NCBI RefSeq assembly: GCF_000304475.1
Contig: NC_018947.1
Coordinates: forward strand, 1-64,000
DNA from: Kazachstania africana CBS 2517
Taxonomy: Eukaryota > Ascomycota > Saccharomycetes > Saccharomycetales > Saccharomycetaceae
DNA: 64,000 nt
Reading direction: 5' to 3'
The notes beneath the pieces are model-generated. The model was given only the letters and a program-made list of their open reading frames with translations, made no database searches and was not told where the DNA came from. Shown here piece after piece: positions 1 to 10,452 of this stretch (positions within the stretch are counted from its first letter, which is position 1; the number at the start of each line of letters is the position of its first letter). Both the position numbers and the translations under genes were made by a program.

Positions 1-1884
1 ACAGAACCACTGACTAAACTATTACACACACGATACATCCATATATAAATGACAAACTTGCCCTATTTCCGCTGAACTAATGGGAAACTATTATTTTACT
101 ATCTCTACTATCAATTTATTCTATATTCGAATAATCGTCTTTCTCTGGACTGATGATCCTGAATATTACCTACATCATCCACATAAACTGTCCACACTCG
201 ACAGATTTCTATACATCTCTTCCCATTTCAATATTGTCTACACTCAGCTAGATACTGCCTTATATCGTCTCACTCTGACACCTCGCACAATCGCTCTTCT
301 CACAACTTTCGAAAAATCTCGCATTCCGAACTGCGAAATTCATTTTCTATTCCATCCGCGACGGAGAAAACTGATTCTCATTGAATTTATTTTCAGAAAA
401 CCTCGCTCACAGAATCTCATTATTTTCGCCTAGATTTTCACAGTGAGAGAATACCGTACAGACAACACTTGAAAGATCTCGTGCGACCATTTCTGAGGAA
501 ACTTCTTTAATACTAATCTTTCAACCTTCTCACCTCAATACAATAATCAAACACACACACTTTCTATACCAAAATACATTTAATTATTCCTGAACTACTC
601 ACCCGCTCCCTTTTCAATATCACTTACCTCTACATATTACACTTCCCTCTGACCATTCTTCTCTTCGCCTTTTTCTCTTTCGACTATTTTCTTGCGCAAA
701 CAGACCTCTCGAAATCTGCGCTCGATCTCAGAGAAAAAATCTCAAATCTTCCCCGCTCTGCGAGATCGTCTCGGCCAACTTTCCCCTGCGTAACTGTCTG
801 ACACAACAAGTCTGAAAATGATCATTTTGACATGACACTTTCCATTCCACGTACATCTGAACCCACAAAATACAATGAAATCTACCTCATTTCATCACAC
901 TACATATATCTACAAACCATGACCATAGAACACTCTGCTATACACCATCTTTCTATCTTATCATCGTCAAGACTCTTACTCTGACCACCACGCTCCCCTA
1001 CCCATTTTATACCTCTGCTTATCTCTTTTTTCACTGTCACAGTCTCTATACTTATCATTTCTATCTACCTTCTTAAATACTCAAATAAATCAACTTTATC
1101 AATCATAAACTGAAACAGGAATAACTTTACTTGACTTATATATAATTGATAAATGAACTCAAATGTCATTAATAATCATCTCTGACACTTCGGAAACTAA
1201 CCATACCATAAGCAATATCCTCATCGATAGATATCAACTAATCATTATTTCTACTTCCGAACATCCCTGTATCAATAAATATCAATTACGGAATCCTCCA
1301 AACCTTTAAATTCCCCTCCTTCAACTTTGATTCTGATTAAATCACAAATTCAGAGAAAACCATCTGTCAATATCTATCGCCAACGACATTCCGTTAAATT
1401 TATTATTGAACTCTTTTTCTTCTGATATTCCACTTGATAGAACCTCTATCATTCTGAACATTTCAACAATTTCTTCATTATCAAAACCCTCTGTCCCATT
1501 TTTATCTACTCACTTTACCCATTCGTAAATGAATGAATTCTTCGAACAACTTTGAACAGGCCACTTATGAACTCCGAATATTCTTATCATAACACAACAC
1601 ATCTACCAGAAACTCACGCTGTCATTCTTGTCAAATACCCCCTTTTCAATCGAACAGGATACAACAGGAGATCACCACTATTTTAACAAAAGAAACATTT
1701 TAATAAACCTAGCCTATCCACTCCAAGAATGACAGATCTCAATCCTATTGACAACCAGTTTCTCTAATATATTCCCTCATATCATACAATGACATGACGC
1801 TAATATGACTTGAAATTATTTCGACGTTTCTAATTTACAGATATGACACATACGTCAACTCATTCTATATCGGATATATCTAAC

Positions 1885-2030
1885 TAACTCACCATCAATT
1901 CAGAATATCTTTATCATTGATGGATATGAACATAATTAATCTGGAGACTCTTCGTTAACAACTTCTGAAAGAACACTTTCAAAATCTGAGAACATTAATC
2001 GTAAATATTTCCCTATATCTTTAATCTTAG
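1885..2030. repeat. Diverged short repeat module (founder-like copy)
   Basis: The segment resembles the starts of the large units. It has a CTCACCATC-like beginning, a TTTATCATTGAT-like core, a following GAACATAATT-like stretch and an AACTTCTGAAA-like stretch. Related modules lie at about 2091-2240, 2990-3140, 3547-3690 and 4428-4560. They suggest that an older array of roughly 150-200-bp modules came before the 1.4-kb duplication. Boundaries are by eye. Confidence 0.5.
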
Positions 2031-2101
2031 TAACATTCGTTCAGACATTAACAGCGAATAAATCACTTCATTCAACATTAAATATATTTTACTAATCCAC
2101 C

Positions 2102-3526
2102 ATCTATTTGGAATAACCTTATCATTGATTAATATGAATATAATTACTTGGGAAGCCAACTATTATCTCCAACAACATAACTTCTGAAATGAGGTTTTCA
2201 TAACTTGGAAAGATGAAATTTTAAATACTCTCCTTCTTACCAATAGAACCCTCTTTCAACAAACTTTCCCTCTCAGAAATGAATGTCATTATACTATCGC
2301 GTGACACTCCACTTCACATCACTATTAGATAATACTCATTTAATCAATAGAGACTTTTACCAGTCACAATAAAAATAATCACTCCTTGACACCTAGGAAG
2401 GTCCTTGTAAATCCATGGATCATTTTCAATGGTAGAATTATCCAATATTCGAATACTTTATCGTTTACATTTGGAACATCCATTTTATACCACTTTAATC
2501 ACTTTGGTACTAGATCTGTCAACATAAAAAAAACATGGCCAAACCTTCCAATTCTCATAAATAACCTTACTTCCAAAGAACAATAATACAACATGGAACT
2601 TTGGAACCACAAACTCAATTACTGTAACCTTGATATAATAAATTTACCAGAGTCCATCTCTGTCATCCCTATATACCTATCGAATAACCCATATTTTGTC
2701 TAACTGGATGGAATAAGAGACTCATCCTGTTAATAACAGAAAGAAACACCTTCGTACTCGACCTGACCTGTTTTACTCATCTCAAAGAATAATCAATATA
2801 AATTCTATTCAGTGCCCTCTGAGACAGTCTGTCTAATTTTCTTTCAATAACAGTCACGATATCATCATCTACTTATGACATACACAACGTTCAAGCGTCT
2901 CATTCTTAAAACTAACACGGATCACTTTCAAATGAATCTGTGACTTAACCCCATTATTGAACACACCATCGCATTCTACTGATCATAATTTACTGACTCA
3001 CCTTTTATTTGAAATAGCTTTATCTTTGATTGTCAGGGAACATAGCTACTCGATGAATCCAATTATTTTTCGAATAACATGATAACTTCTTAAATGACAG
3101 TCTCAAACCTGGAAAGATTAACCTCAGACATTCTCTTTATCACTAGCGTCATTTATAATAATCGTTCTGAATACTTCACCAACAGGTGACATTCATTCCA
3201 TCATCTCTTTATTTGTAATAATATGAATACACGCATCATATTGTCGTCTCCCTTCTTCCACATACGAATATTATCCAAATTAATGAACACAAACCAGTGC
3301 CAACACTATCGTTTAGAATAAATACATCCATTCAATTCTAACCTATACTTTACGAAAGACTATTGAAAACCAGCTTCGTCAATCCGCAATCTCAAATTCT
3401 GATCAAATCAAATACGCCGATCAATTACCAACGAAGCTTCGTTACTACTTCTCATCGACATCTGGTCACTATTTCAACACCATTACTCAATTGCCCAACG
3501 ACTTCCCTAGAACATATCTCAAGAAG
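2102..3526. repeat. Tandem repeat unit, copy 1 (about 1.4 kb)
   Basis: This stretch matches 3547-4957 nearly base for base, in the same orientation and at a constant offset of about 1445 bases, with scattered substitutions and small indels. Shared landmarks include the segments starting at 2102 and 3547, the CCTAGGAAGG stretch near 2392 and 3838, and the AACGAAGCTTC stretch near 3430 and 4862. The copy ends at a run of 20 N. It encodes no long ATG-started frame and its function is unknown. Confidence 0.85.
2990..3140. repeat. Diverged short repeat module inside unit 1
   Basis: The segment shares the order of short motifs with the module at 2091-2240 (ACTCACC, TATTTG.AATA, CTTTATC.TTGAT, then ATAACTTCT) but is clearly diverged from it. 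Its counterpart in unit 2 is at about 4428-4560. This makes each 1.4-kb unit a composite with two related modules. Confidence 0.5.
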
Positions 3527-3546
3527 NNNNNNNNNNNNNNNNNNNN
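3527..3546. other. Assembly gap (20 N) at the repeat junction
   Basis: Twenty consecutive N fall exactly between the two copies of the 1.4-kb repeat. That is where an assembler would break on a tandem array, so the true copy number may be more than two. The frame that appears to run across this gap is not real. Confidence 0.95.
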
Positions 3547-4957
3547 ATCTATTTGGAATAACCTTATCATTGATTAATATGAATATAATTACTTGGGGAA
3601 GCCAACTATTATCTCCAACAACATAACTTCTGAAATGACGCTTTCATAACTTGGACAGATGAATTTTAAATATTCTCCTTCTTATCAATAGAACCCTCTT
3701 TCAACAAACTTTCCCTCTCAGAAATGAATGTCATTATACTATCGCGTGACACTCCACTTCACATCACTATTAGATAATACTCATTTAATCAATAGAGACT
3801 TTTACCAGTCACAATAAAAATAATCACTCCTTGACACCTAGGAAGGTCCTTGTAAATCCATGGATCATTTTCAATGGTAGAAGTATCCAATATTCGAATA
3901 CTTTATCGTTTACATTTGGAACATCCATTTTATACCACTTTAATCACTTTGGTACTAGATCTGTCAACATAAAAAAACATGGCCAAACCTTCCAATTCTC
4001 ATAAATAACCTTACTTCCAAAGAACAATTATACAACATGGAACTTTGGAACCACAAACTCAATTACTGTGGCCTTGATATAGTAAATTTACCAGAGTCCA
4101 TCTCTGTCATCCCTATATACCTATCGAATAGCCCATATTTTGTCTAACTGGATGGAATGAGAGACTCATCCTGGTCATAACAGAAGGAAATACCTTCGTA
4201 CTAGACCTGTTTTACTCATCTCAAGGAATGGTCGATCTAAATTCTAATCGCAGCCCTCTGAGACATCCTTTCTAATTTCTTTCAATAACAATGACAATCA
4301 ACGTATTATGACATACACAACGTTCAAGCGTCTCATTCTTAAAACTAACACGGATCACTTTCAAGTCAATCTGTGACTTAACCTCATTATTGAACACACG
4401 ATCACATTCCACTAATGATAATTTACTAACTCACCATCTATTTGAAATAGCTTTATCTTTGATTGTCAGGGAACATAGCTACTCGATGAATCCAATTATT
4501 TTCCTATTATCATGATAACTTCTTAAATTACAGTCTCGAACGTGGAAATATGAACATTAAACATATTTTTCATCACAAGCGTCATTTATAATAATCGTTC
4601 TGAACACTCCACCAGCAGGTGTCATTCATTCCATCATCTCTTTATTTGTAATAATAGGAATAGACGATTCATATTGTCATCTCCATTCTTCCACATACGA
4701 ATATTATCCAAATTAATGAACACAAACCAGTGCCAACACTATCGTTTAGAATAAATACAACCAGTAAATTCTAACCTATACTTTACGAAAGATTATTGAA
4801 AACCAGCTTCGTCCATGCGCAATCTCAAATTCTGATCAAGCCAAATACAGAGATCAATTACCAACGAAGCTTCATGACTACTTCTCATCGACATCTCGTC
4901 ACTATTTCTACATCATTACTCAATTGCCTGAAGACTTCCCCAGAACATATTCAAGAA
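3547..4957. repeat. Tandem repeat unit, copy 2 (about 1.4 kb)
   Basis: This is the second copy of the unit at 2102-3526. Similarity can be followed to about 4957, after which single-copy sequence begins. Differences from copy 1 are point substitutions and short indels, for example near 4200-4260 and 4500-4560, so the duplication is recent but not brand new. Confidence 0.85.
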
Positions 4958-6752
4958 ATTGACTAAAGAACTTGACTTCGACACTTCTACATTTGACAAT
5001 ATTGTGAATTACGTCACCTAACACCAACGTTCTAGATCTGTGTGTATTTTTTGTACTAACGTCATCAACTTTTAACCATGAAAAATCTTTAAGATCTGTG
5101 ACATTGTATTCTTCGTTTCAACAATTCCAGAGATCAACGCTATACGGGGATAATTGAAATCAGGAAAGTCCACCAACGTAACCACTTGCTAATAATACAG
5201 ATTATCTTTATCAAAAATCTGTCAATTTGCTATTTTGGGCCTCTATCATCCACTCTTCTTCCCCTTATCAAACTGATTGTACATTTCAGATAGATTAGAA
5301 ATGACATCAAATCAGCGTAAAATAACTCTATAACCATGACCACTATCAAGTGACTATCAAAGAATATGAACACTTAACGTTTTAACACACAATCATGACA
5401 ACTTACACTTCGATATTCTGGTTCATAGCTTCTTCTGGTATTCAGATCTCCAGTAAATCTAGGTGAATAATCGTACTGATCTCGATACTTTAGACTTCAT
5501 TTTAATAACAATTGACCGTAATTATCTTAATCCTAGTCTAATTCGCATTTGTATCTGTTATACTCGTCACTTCTCTCTTCTCAGCTCTCTTCCCTGTTTC
5601 TTCAACTTCGAATCTTCGAATTTTTTTTTTTTTTTTCTAAATTTCGATTCTCGAGAAAAAGAGATTTGATGTAATTCAATCAACTACACGATTACCTTTA
5701 CTAACAGATACAGCTTACATTTCCAATGAACTTCAGAGCTGACTGAAAAGAGTACACTTACTACTTCCAAGCACGATGTCGAATTCATAGAATGAAGGGA
5801 CAAGGTAAAGATATGACTAAAGGGATGGGTCGCGTATTGCTGACCAGCACTCCTTCCATCAGTTACTACTCTTTCCTGATCGTTTACCAAATACGTACAG
5901 ATTAGAATGTCTTAACTCCAATAACTCATGAACAGCTTTCTTGAGCTGGATGTTCCTTAAAAATGAAATGTTTTTCAATAAATCAGGAGACCCTTCTTTT
6001 TAAGAATTATACTCTCACCATCAATGGTATATAATGCTAAGAATGACACGGAATAACATTTTCAACTGTTATGAGGTATTGACAACATTTGTAACTATGA
6101 ATTTGATTGTATTCGTATCAACCACTCTTCCATTCAAATTAGACTCATCCAACGAGCCAAGTATCTCTTATGGTGGCCCATACACTAGTCATCTAATCTT
6201 TTATTAAAATAACTGATATTTGTTCTCAATTCAACATTCTACACTATTCTGCCCTTCGAATCATTCGAATCATTTACGAATTGATAAAGCATAGACAATA
6301 GAACAATGTACCGCAAGGAAAGTGTGTAAATTGCTGTAAACTCACTTAATATTGTTACTGAAATCCAACAAAAAAATCATTAAAATAAATAGGTTTCCAA
6401 TCACTCTATGTCACGATTTCTATATATTTTATTGTTGATTGGCTGCTCTCGGTACTGCATTTAACATAAAACATTGCTATAGTTGTGCTTATATCCCAAA
6501 TCACTTCCTCGGCATGATTTGACTTATGCGGGTGTACTGCGTAAAGTGAGCCTATTGATGACTTTTCTTCATGGTATATATGCACAGTATTTTCGGTAAT
6601 AAAAAAAAGCAGGTTTTAGACATGTATTAAATTATTCGAGTATCCAATAATATTCGAAAATTTGAGTATAAATATTTAATTCTTTCATCTAAAAGTCCAC
6701 TTAAAAAAAGATTAAAAAAGAAATAAATAACGCCATTTTGTTAATATTTCTC

Positions 6753-8135
6753 TTATAGTAATAATAAAGCAGCAGTTCCAACAGTACCTAATAAGGCCAC
6801 CTTTGGTGAAATTTGAGCAGCAGCATTTTCTTCAGCATTAACAACATGACGCTTTTCAACTGATCTTTTCTTACCGAACAAATTCATAGAAGTGAGGTAG
6901 CTTAAAAATCCGTTCTGTTCATCATCATGGTCATCATTAGCTCTGTCCATCCAGTGAGCAACATTTTGGGGCTTTTCGTCTTCTTTATCAGCCTTTTTTT
7001 CACCATGTCTTTCAGATTTTGCACCTTCCTTCTTACCCTTAGCGTGCTTCTTGGCTCTGACCTTGTCATGTTCATCGTCATCGGAATGTTCTTTGGCTTC
7101 AAATTCATGGTGCTTCTTGCCCTTAGCGTGCTTCTTGGCTCTGACCTTGTCATGTTCATCGTCATCGGAATGTTCCTTGGCTTCAAATTCATGGTGCTTC
7201 TTGCCCTTAGCGTGCTTCTTGGCTCTGACCTTGTCATGTTCATCGTCAAAGGATTGTTCCTTAGCTTCGAATTCATGTTCTTTCTTGCCCTTAGCGTGCT
7301 TCTTGGATCTGATTTTTTCTTCTTTGTCCTCAGATTCAGTAGCAGCAGAGTCAGCATGGGCAGCCTTCTTAGCTTCCTTCTTAGCCTTAATCTCTTCGAC
7401 GTCTTTTTCACCATGTTTCTTGTGTTCAGAGTTAGCATGGGCAGCCTTCTTAGCTTCCTTCTTAGCTTCCTTCTTGGCCTTGATCTCTTCGACGTCTTTT
7501 TCACCATGTTTCTTGTGTTCAGAGTTAGCATGGGCAGCCTTCTTAGCTTCCTTCTTAGCCTTAATTTCTTCGACGTCTTTTTCACCATGTTTCTTGTGTT
7601 CAGAGTTAGCATGGGCAGCCTTCTTAGCTTCCTTCTTAGCCTTGATCTCTTCGACGTCTTTTTCACCATGTTTCTTGTGTTCAGAGTTAGCATGGGCAGC
7701 CTTCTTAGCTTCCTTCTTAGCCTTGATCTCTTCGACGTCTTTTTCACCATGTTTCTTGTGTTCAGAGGTTTCTGCATCCTTGGATTTGGCATGCTTCTTG
7801 GATTTCAAGTCGGATGTAGAATCTTCATCTTGATGCTTACCTTTCTTGGACTTGTGATTGGCTTCTGGTTCAGAATGCTCGACCAACTTGTCATCGGAGT
7901 CAGCTTGCTCGTTGGAAGTTTCTTTCTTGTTGAAATCGACATGATTCTTTGGTGCATTTTTTTTAACTTTCTTATACTTCGAGGATTTTTCGTGGTTTGA
8001 AGTTGGAACTGTAGCTTCACCCTGAGTACCTGTAATTGCAGTGCTTAAAGAGGCTGAGACATCCTGAACCTCTTCAGCAGCGACAAAAGATGACAGAGCA
8101 GCAACAGTTACAGCTGTAACAGTAGAAATCTTCAT
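6753..8135 (-). CDS. Secreted, probably GPI-anchored Lys/Glu/His-rich repeat protein
   Basis: The product is 460 aa with no recognisable homologue or known function. The start is the ATG at 8135; the open frame continues upstream to 8246 but only from a TTG codon. The N-terminus (MKISTVTAVTVAALSSFVAA) is a typical signal peptide. From about residue 120 to 265 there are about five copies of a charged repeat, usually 27 aa (81 bp) with core EHKKHGEKDVEEIKAKKEA; one copy is extended by four residues. Residues of about 268-368 hold three copies of a 28-aa (84 bp) repeat with core DEHDKVRAKKHAKGKK. Near residue 420 are two Kex2-type sites (KKR and EKR). The C-terminus ends in a hydrophobic tail (VALLGTVGTAALLLL) preceded by small residues, as in GPI signals. 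A surface or cell-wall role is inference. Long frames on the opposite strand are by-products of repeats whose period is a multiple of three. Confidence 0.8.
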   Translation of the reverse strand: MKISTVTAVTVAALSSFVAAEEVQDVSASLSTAITGTQGEATVPTSNHEKSSKYKKVKKNAPKNHVDFNKKETSNEQADSDDKLVEHSEPEANHKSKKGKHQDEDSTSDLKSKKHAKSKDAETSEHKKHGEKDVEEIKAKKEAKKAAHANSEHKKHGEKDVEEIKAKKEAKKAAHANSEHKKHGEKDVEEIKAKKEAKKAAHANSEHKKHGEKDVEEIKAKKEAKKEAKKAAHANSEHKKHGEKDVEEIKAKKEAKKAAHADSAATESEDKEEKIRSKKHAKGKKEHEFEAKEQSFDDEHDKVRAKKHAKGKKHHEFEAKEHSDDDEHDKVRAKKHAKGKKHHEFEAKEHSDDDEHDKVRAKKHAKGKKEGAKSERHGEKKADKEDEKPQNVAHWMDRANDDHDDEQNGFLSYLTSMNLFGKKRSVEKRHVVNAEENAAAQISPKVALLGTVGTAALLLL

Positions 8136-8207
8136 TTTTTCGTTGTTACTACTTGGTAAAAATATACATGGAAAAGAACAATAAGAGCACAGCAGTAAGA
8201 CCCGTGT

Positions 8208-8215
8208 TTTATATA
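8208..8215 (-). promoter_or_regulatory. TATA box of the repeat surface-protein gene
   Basis: TATATAAA reads on the minus strand 73-80 bases upstream of the ATG at 8135. Spacing and match are good for a TATA-driven, probably regulated yeast promoter. The rest of 8136-8534 shows no other clear element and also holds the 3' flank of POT1. Confidence 0.6.
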
Positions 8216-8534
8216 ATCTAACCAGCGTAATCTTAGAACTTGCCAAGACTTTTTTTTTTCTCTGCGCGGAGCCATATCGAATAATTCACATATTCTTCCT
8301 TCATCTTGTTATTTTTCCTGTTCCGCCGAGGCGGGTGCAAATTCCCAAATAGGCTTAGATGACGAGAAGTGCACCACTAAATGCGAAGAAAGTGACAGGA
8401 CTACGTCTAAATGAAGGAAGGGAATCTTGACGAAAAGGAGGAATCTACATAGGATGAATATGAAATTATATGTGAGGGAGATAAGAGTGGAAGTGTGGGA
8501 CGAAGAAAACAACAACGGCAACAAAAAAAATCAG

Positions 8535-9764
8535 TTACTCTTTGACGAAGACTGCAGCTGCACCCATGCCGGTTCCAATACACATGCTGACTACACCTAT
8601 TTGGTCCCTTTTCAGCTCGTTAAAAATGGTAGCAACCTGTCTTGCTCCTGTACAACCAAGTGGATGTCCCAAAGCAATGGCACCGCCCTTGGGATTGACT
8701 TTATTTAAATCAATGTTTAATTTATTACAGCAATAGAGACATTGGGCAGCAAAGGCTTCATTGATTTCAAAAATGTCTATATCTGCAATGCTTAGATTGA
8801 CTTTTGAGAGTACTTTTGGAATGGCATAAGCTGGTCCAACTCCCATAACCTCTGGTGGAACACCAACGGCTTGGAATGCAAGATAGCGTCCCAATATTGG
8901 TAAGTTCAAATTTTCAGCAACCGATCTTCTTGTCAATAGCACACCAGCAACACCATCAGAAACCTGGGATGAATTGCCAGCTGTGGTAGTACCTTTGTCT
9001 TTGATGAAAGCGGGCCTCAAACTACCCAAACTTTCAGGTGTGACATTCGGTCTGGGGCCTTCATCTTTAGTGACAGCAGTTCCATCGGGTAATTTCATTG
9101 GCAAAATTTCATCATTAAAGAGGCCAGCTTCGATAGCATGTTGTGCCTTGTTATATGAAGAAGCAGCAAATTTATCTTGGTTTGCTCTATCAATACTGAA
9201 ATTTGCTGCCACATTTTCGTTAGTGATACCCATTGGAATCAAGCATTTTCTAGCATTACGATCATTTTTCAGAGTATCAGAAATGGTTCCCAATGGGTTC
9301 AGATTCTTGTAATTTTGCGACATTGATTCGACACCTAATGCAAGTCCGATATCTATTTGGCCAGTTTGAATTTTGTTAGCAATGTCGTTGACAGCAGTCA
9401 ATCCCGAAGAACATTGTCTGTTGACAGCATTGAAAGAAGTGCTGTATGGGATGCCTGCGGCAAGACAAGCAGCCCTGTGTTCAGTAGCACCGGCACCAAC
9501 ATTTAAAACGTTCCCACAAGTAATATCTTCAATCAATTCCAAATGGTCCTTCAGTGAACCGGGAAATTTGTCAATAAAACTGAGCAAGAATTGCGTCAAC
9601 AAGTAATCAGTATTAACATCCTTATATGAACCTTTGAACCCTTTTGCAATAGGGGAGCGATAAGCTGACACAATGACGACATCATCAGCTGAACGATCGC
9701 TCCTGGCGTTTGACGATAGCTTGCTTGTAATATGTTCCTTTATATCATGTAATCTCTGTGACAT
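8535..9764 (-). CDS. POT1: Peroxisomal 3-ketoacyl-CoA thiolase
   Basis: The 409-aa product is a thiolase that catalyses the last step of peroxisomal fatty-acid beta-oxidation, cleaving 3-ketoacyl-CoA to acetyl-CoA. The start is the ATG at 9764 (MSQRL...); the frame is open further upstream only from a GTG. The N-terminus carries a PTS2 import signal (RLHDIKEHI, matching R-L-x5-H-[L/I]). The nucleophilic cysteine lies in NRQCSSGLT at about residue 118. The C-terminal catalytic motifs GHPLGCTGARQ and SMCIGTGMGAAA are intact. The sequence is close to S. cerevisiae Pot1 along its whole length. POT1 is on chromosome IX in S. cerevisiae, separated from AIM20 only by BNR1. Here it directly faces an SKG1/AIM20-type gene, which agrees with the ancestral order after loss of BNR1. 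Confidence 0.97.
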   Translation of the reverse strand: MSQRLHDIKEHITSKLSSNARSDRSADDVVIVSAYRSPIAKGFKGSYKDVNTDYLLTQFLLSFIDKFPGSLKDHLELIEDITCGNVLNVGAGATEHRAACLAAGIPYSTSFNAVNRQCSSGLTAVNDIANKIQTGQIDIGLALGVESMSQNYKNLNPLGTISDTLKNDRNARKCLIPMGITNENVAANFSIDRANQDKFAASSYNKAQHAIEAGLFNDEILPMKLPDGTAVTKDEGPRPNVTPESLGSLRPAFIKDKGTTTAGNSSQVSDGVAGVLLTRRSVAENLNLPILGRYLAFQAVGVPPEVMGVGPAYAIPKVLSKVNLSIADIDIFEINEAFAAQCLYCCNKLNIDLNKVNPKGGAIALGHPLGCTGARQVATIFNELKRDQIGVVSMCIGTGMGAAAVFVKE

Positions 9765-9894
9765 AGTTGATGTATGAATAGTAGATAATTTAATCTGAGA
9801 GAAGGTATTTGAGATGAAATATTCATCATCATAAAGCACGCCCTTTTTATACCTTTGCGAAGCCTTTGGGGAAGCTCATCGCGTCCCATTTGAT

Positions 9895-9922
9895 CCGGAA
9901 TTCCATTGGACGCTTAACCCCG
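9895..9922 (-). promoter_or_regulatory. Oleate-response-element-like site upstream of POT1
   Basis: On the minus strand the site reads CGG-N3-TAA, then 15 bases, then CCG. This resembles the Oaf1/Pip2 oleate response element (CGG-N3-TNA-N9-12-CCG) that drives POT1 in S. cerevisiae. The spacer is a little longer than the consensus. It lies about 130-160 bases upstream of the ATG at 9764, with a TATAAA on the minus strand near 9846-9851. Binding is inferred. Confidence 0.45.
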
Positions 9923-10291
9923 AATATTTCGTCGTTCTCCGCATTAAAAAAAAAAAAGAAGAGTGTTCAAAATCACATAAAGAGAGTGGCCATCACACAG
10001 CAAGCGAGAGCAAGCTACAGCTATTGGTGCTGGAGTTGGCTAAGTAAGAAGAGCTGGTTGATATTGGTGGGAACGAGGTAGTCGAATGTTCTGTGCACCG
10101 GTTAATGTTACTGGTTATGGCTCTTTTTTTTTTTGTAACAATTGGCCCTAGCGGTGAAATCATTGATTAACTAATTAACATATTGTTCCATTAAGCAGCA
10201 TTGTCAAATGTTACATGGATCTCGGGGTTCTAATGGAAGAAGATTGTTGGTTTGGCATATTCAGTTGTTTATCTTCGTATAGCCGTGTAAT

Positions 10292-10297
10292 CACGTG
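10292..10297. promoter_or_regulatory. CACGTG E-box (Cbf1-type) upstream of SKG1
   Basis: The palindrome TCACGTGA at 10291-10298 sits about 155 bases before the SKG1 start, in the divergent POT1-SKG1 promoter. Cbf1 and other bHLH factors bind such sites. It also looks like a CDEI element, but no AT-rich CDEII and no proper CDEIII follow. Confidence 0.45.
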
Positions 10298-10452
10298 ATG
10301 TGAAATCGCAGAAACTTTTTCCTTCGAGGAAATTTAATGGCAAAAGTTTTTTCCGTCGAGAATAAACAATTTTTAGATAAATATAAGATCAGATCTACTT
10401 CTGTTGTTAAGTCCTTAATTACAAGAATAGTATTGGTGTTCGCAATTGAGAC

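Larger units (their letters stand above)
1..6752. other. Gene-poor, strand-skewed probable subtelomeric region
   Basis: No convincing protein gene is visible. The longest ATG-started frame (80-433) has no recognisable domain. In several 60-base lines I counted by hand between positions 1 and about 5600, C outnumbers G on the + strand by roughly two to four fold; the bias is gone by about 5.7-6.3 kb. The stretch holds a tandem duplication and smaller diverged repeats, which are listed separately. It lies beyond the end of the conserved gene block, where S. cerevisiae chromosome XI also becomes subtelomeric. A C-rich + strand is the orientation expected if a telomere lies to the left. No telomeric repeat tract or known subtelomeric gene is visible, so the subtelomeric label is inference. 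From 5.7 to 6.75 kb I see only ordinary AT-rich sequence. Confidence 0.5.

Noticed and set aside
80..433. ATG-started 117-codon frame at the left end
   Set aside because: It has no recognisable domain and lies in strongly skewed noncoding DNA. Chance is the simpler explanation, though conservation elsewhere would change this.
3363..3626. Open frame running across the 20-N gap
   Set aside because: It starts with TTG and is open only because N codons are not stops; it crosses an assembly gap between repeat copies.
6927..8000. Long + strand open frames (357 and 260 codons) opposite the repeat surface-protein gene
   Set aside because: The repeats have periods of 81 and 84 bp, so any frame without a stop in one unit stays open through the array. 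Only the minus-strand frame has a signal peptide, a GPI-like tail and a TATA box.
10291..10375. Possible point centromere (CDEI-like TCACGTGA followed by TTTTTTCCG)
   Set aside because: The intervening DNA is too short and not AT-rich enough for CDEII, and the CDEIII core CCGAA is not matched (reads CCGTCG).
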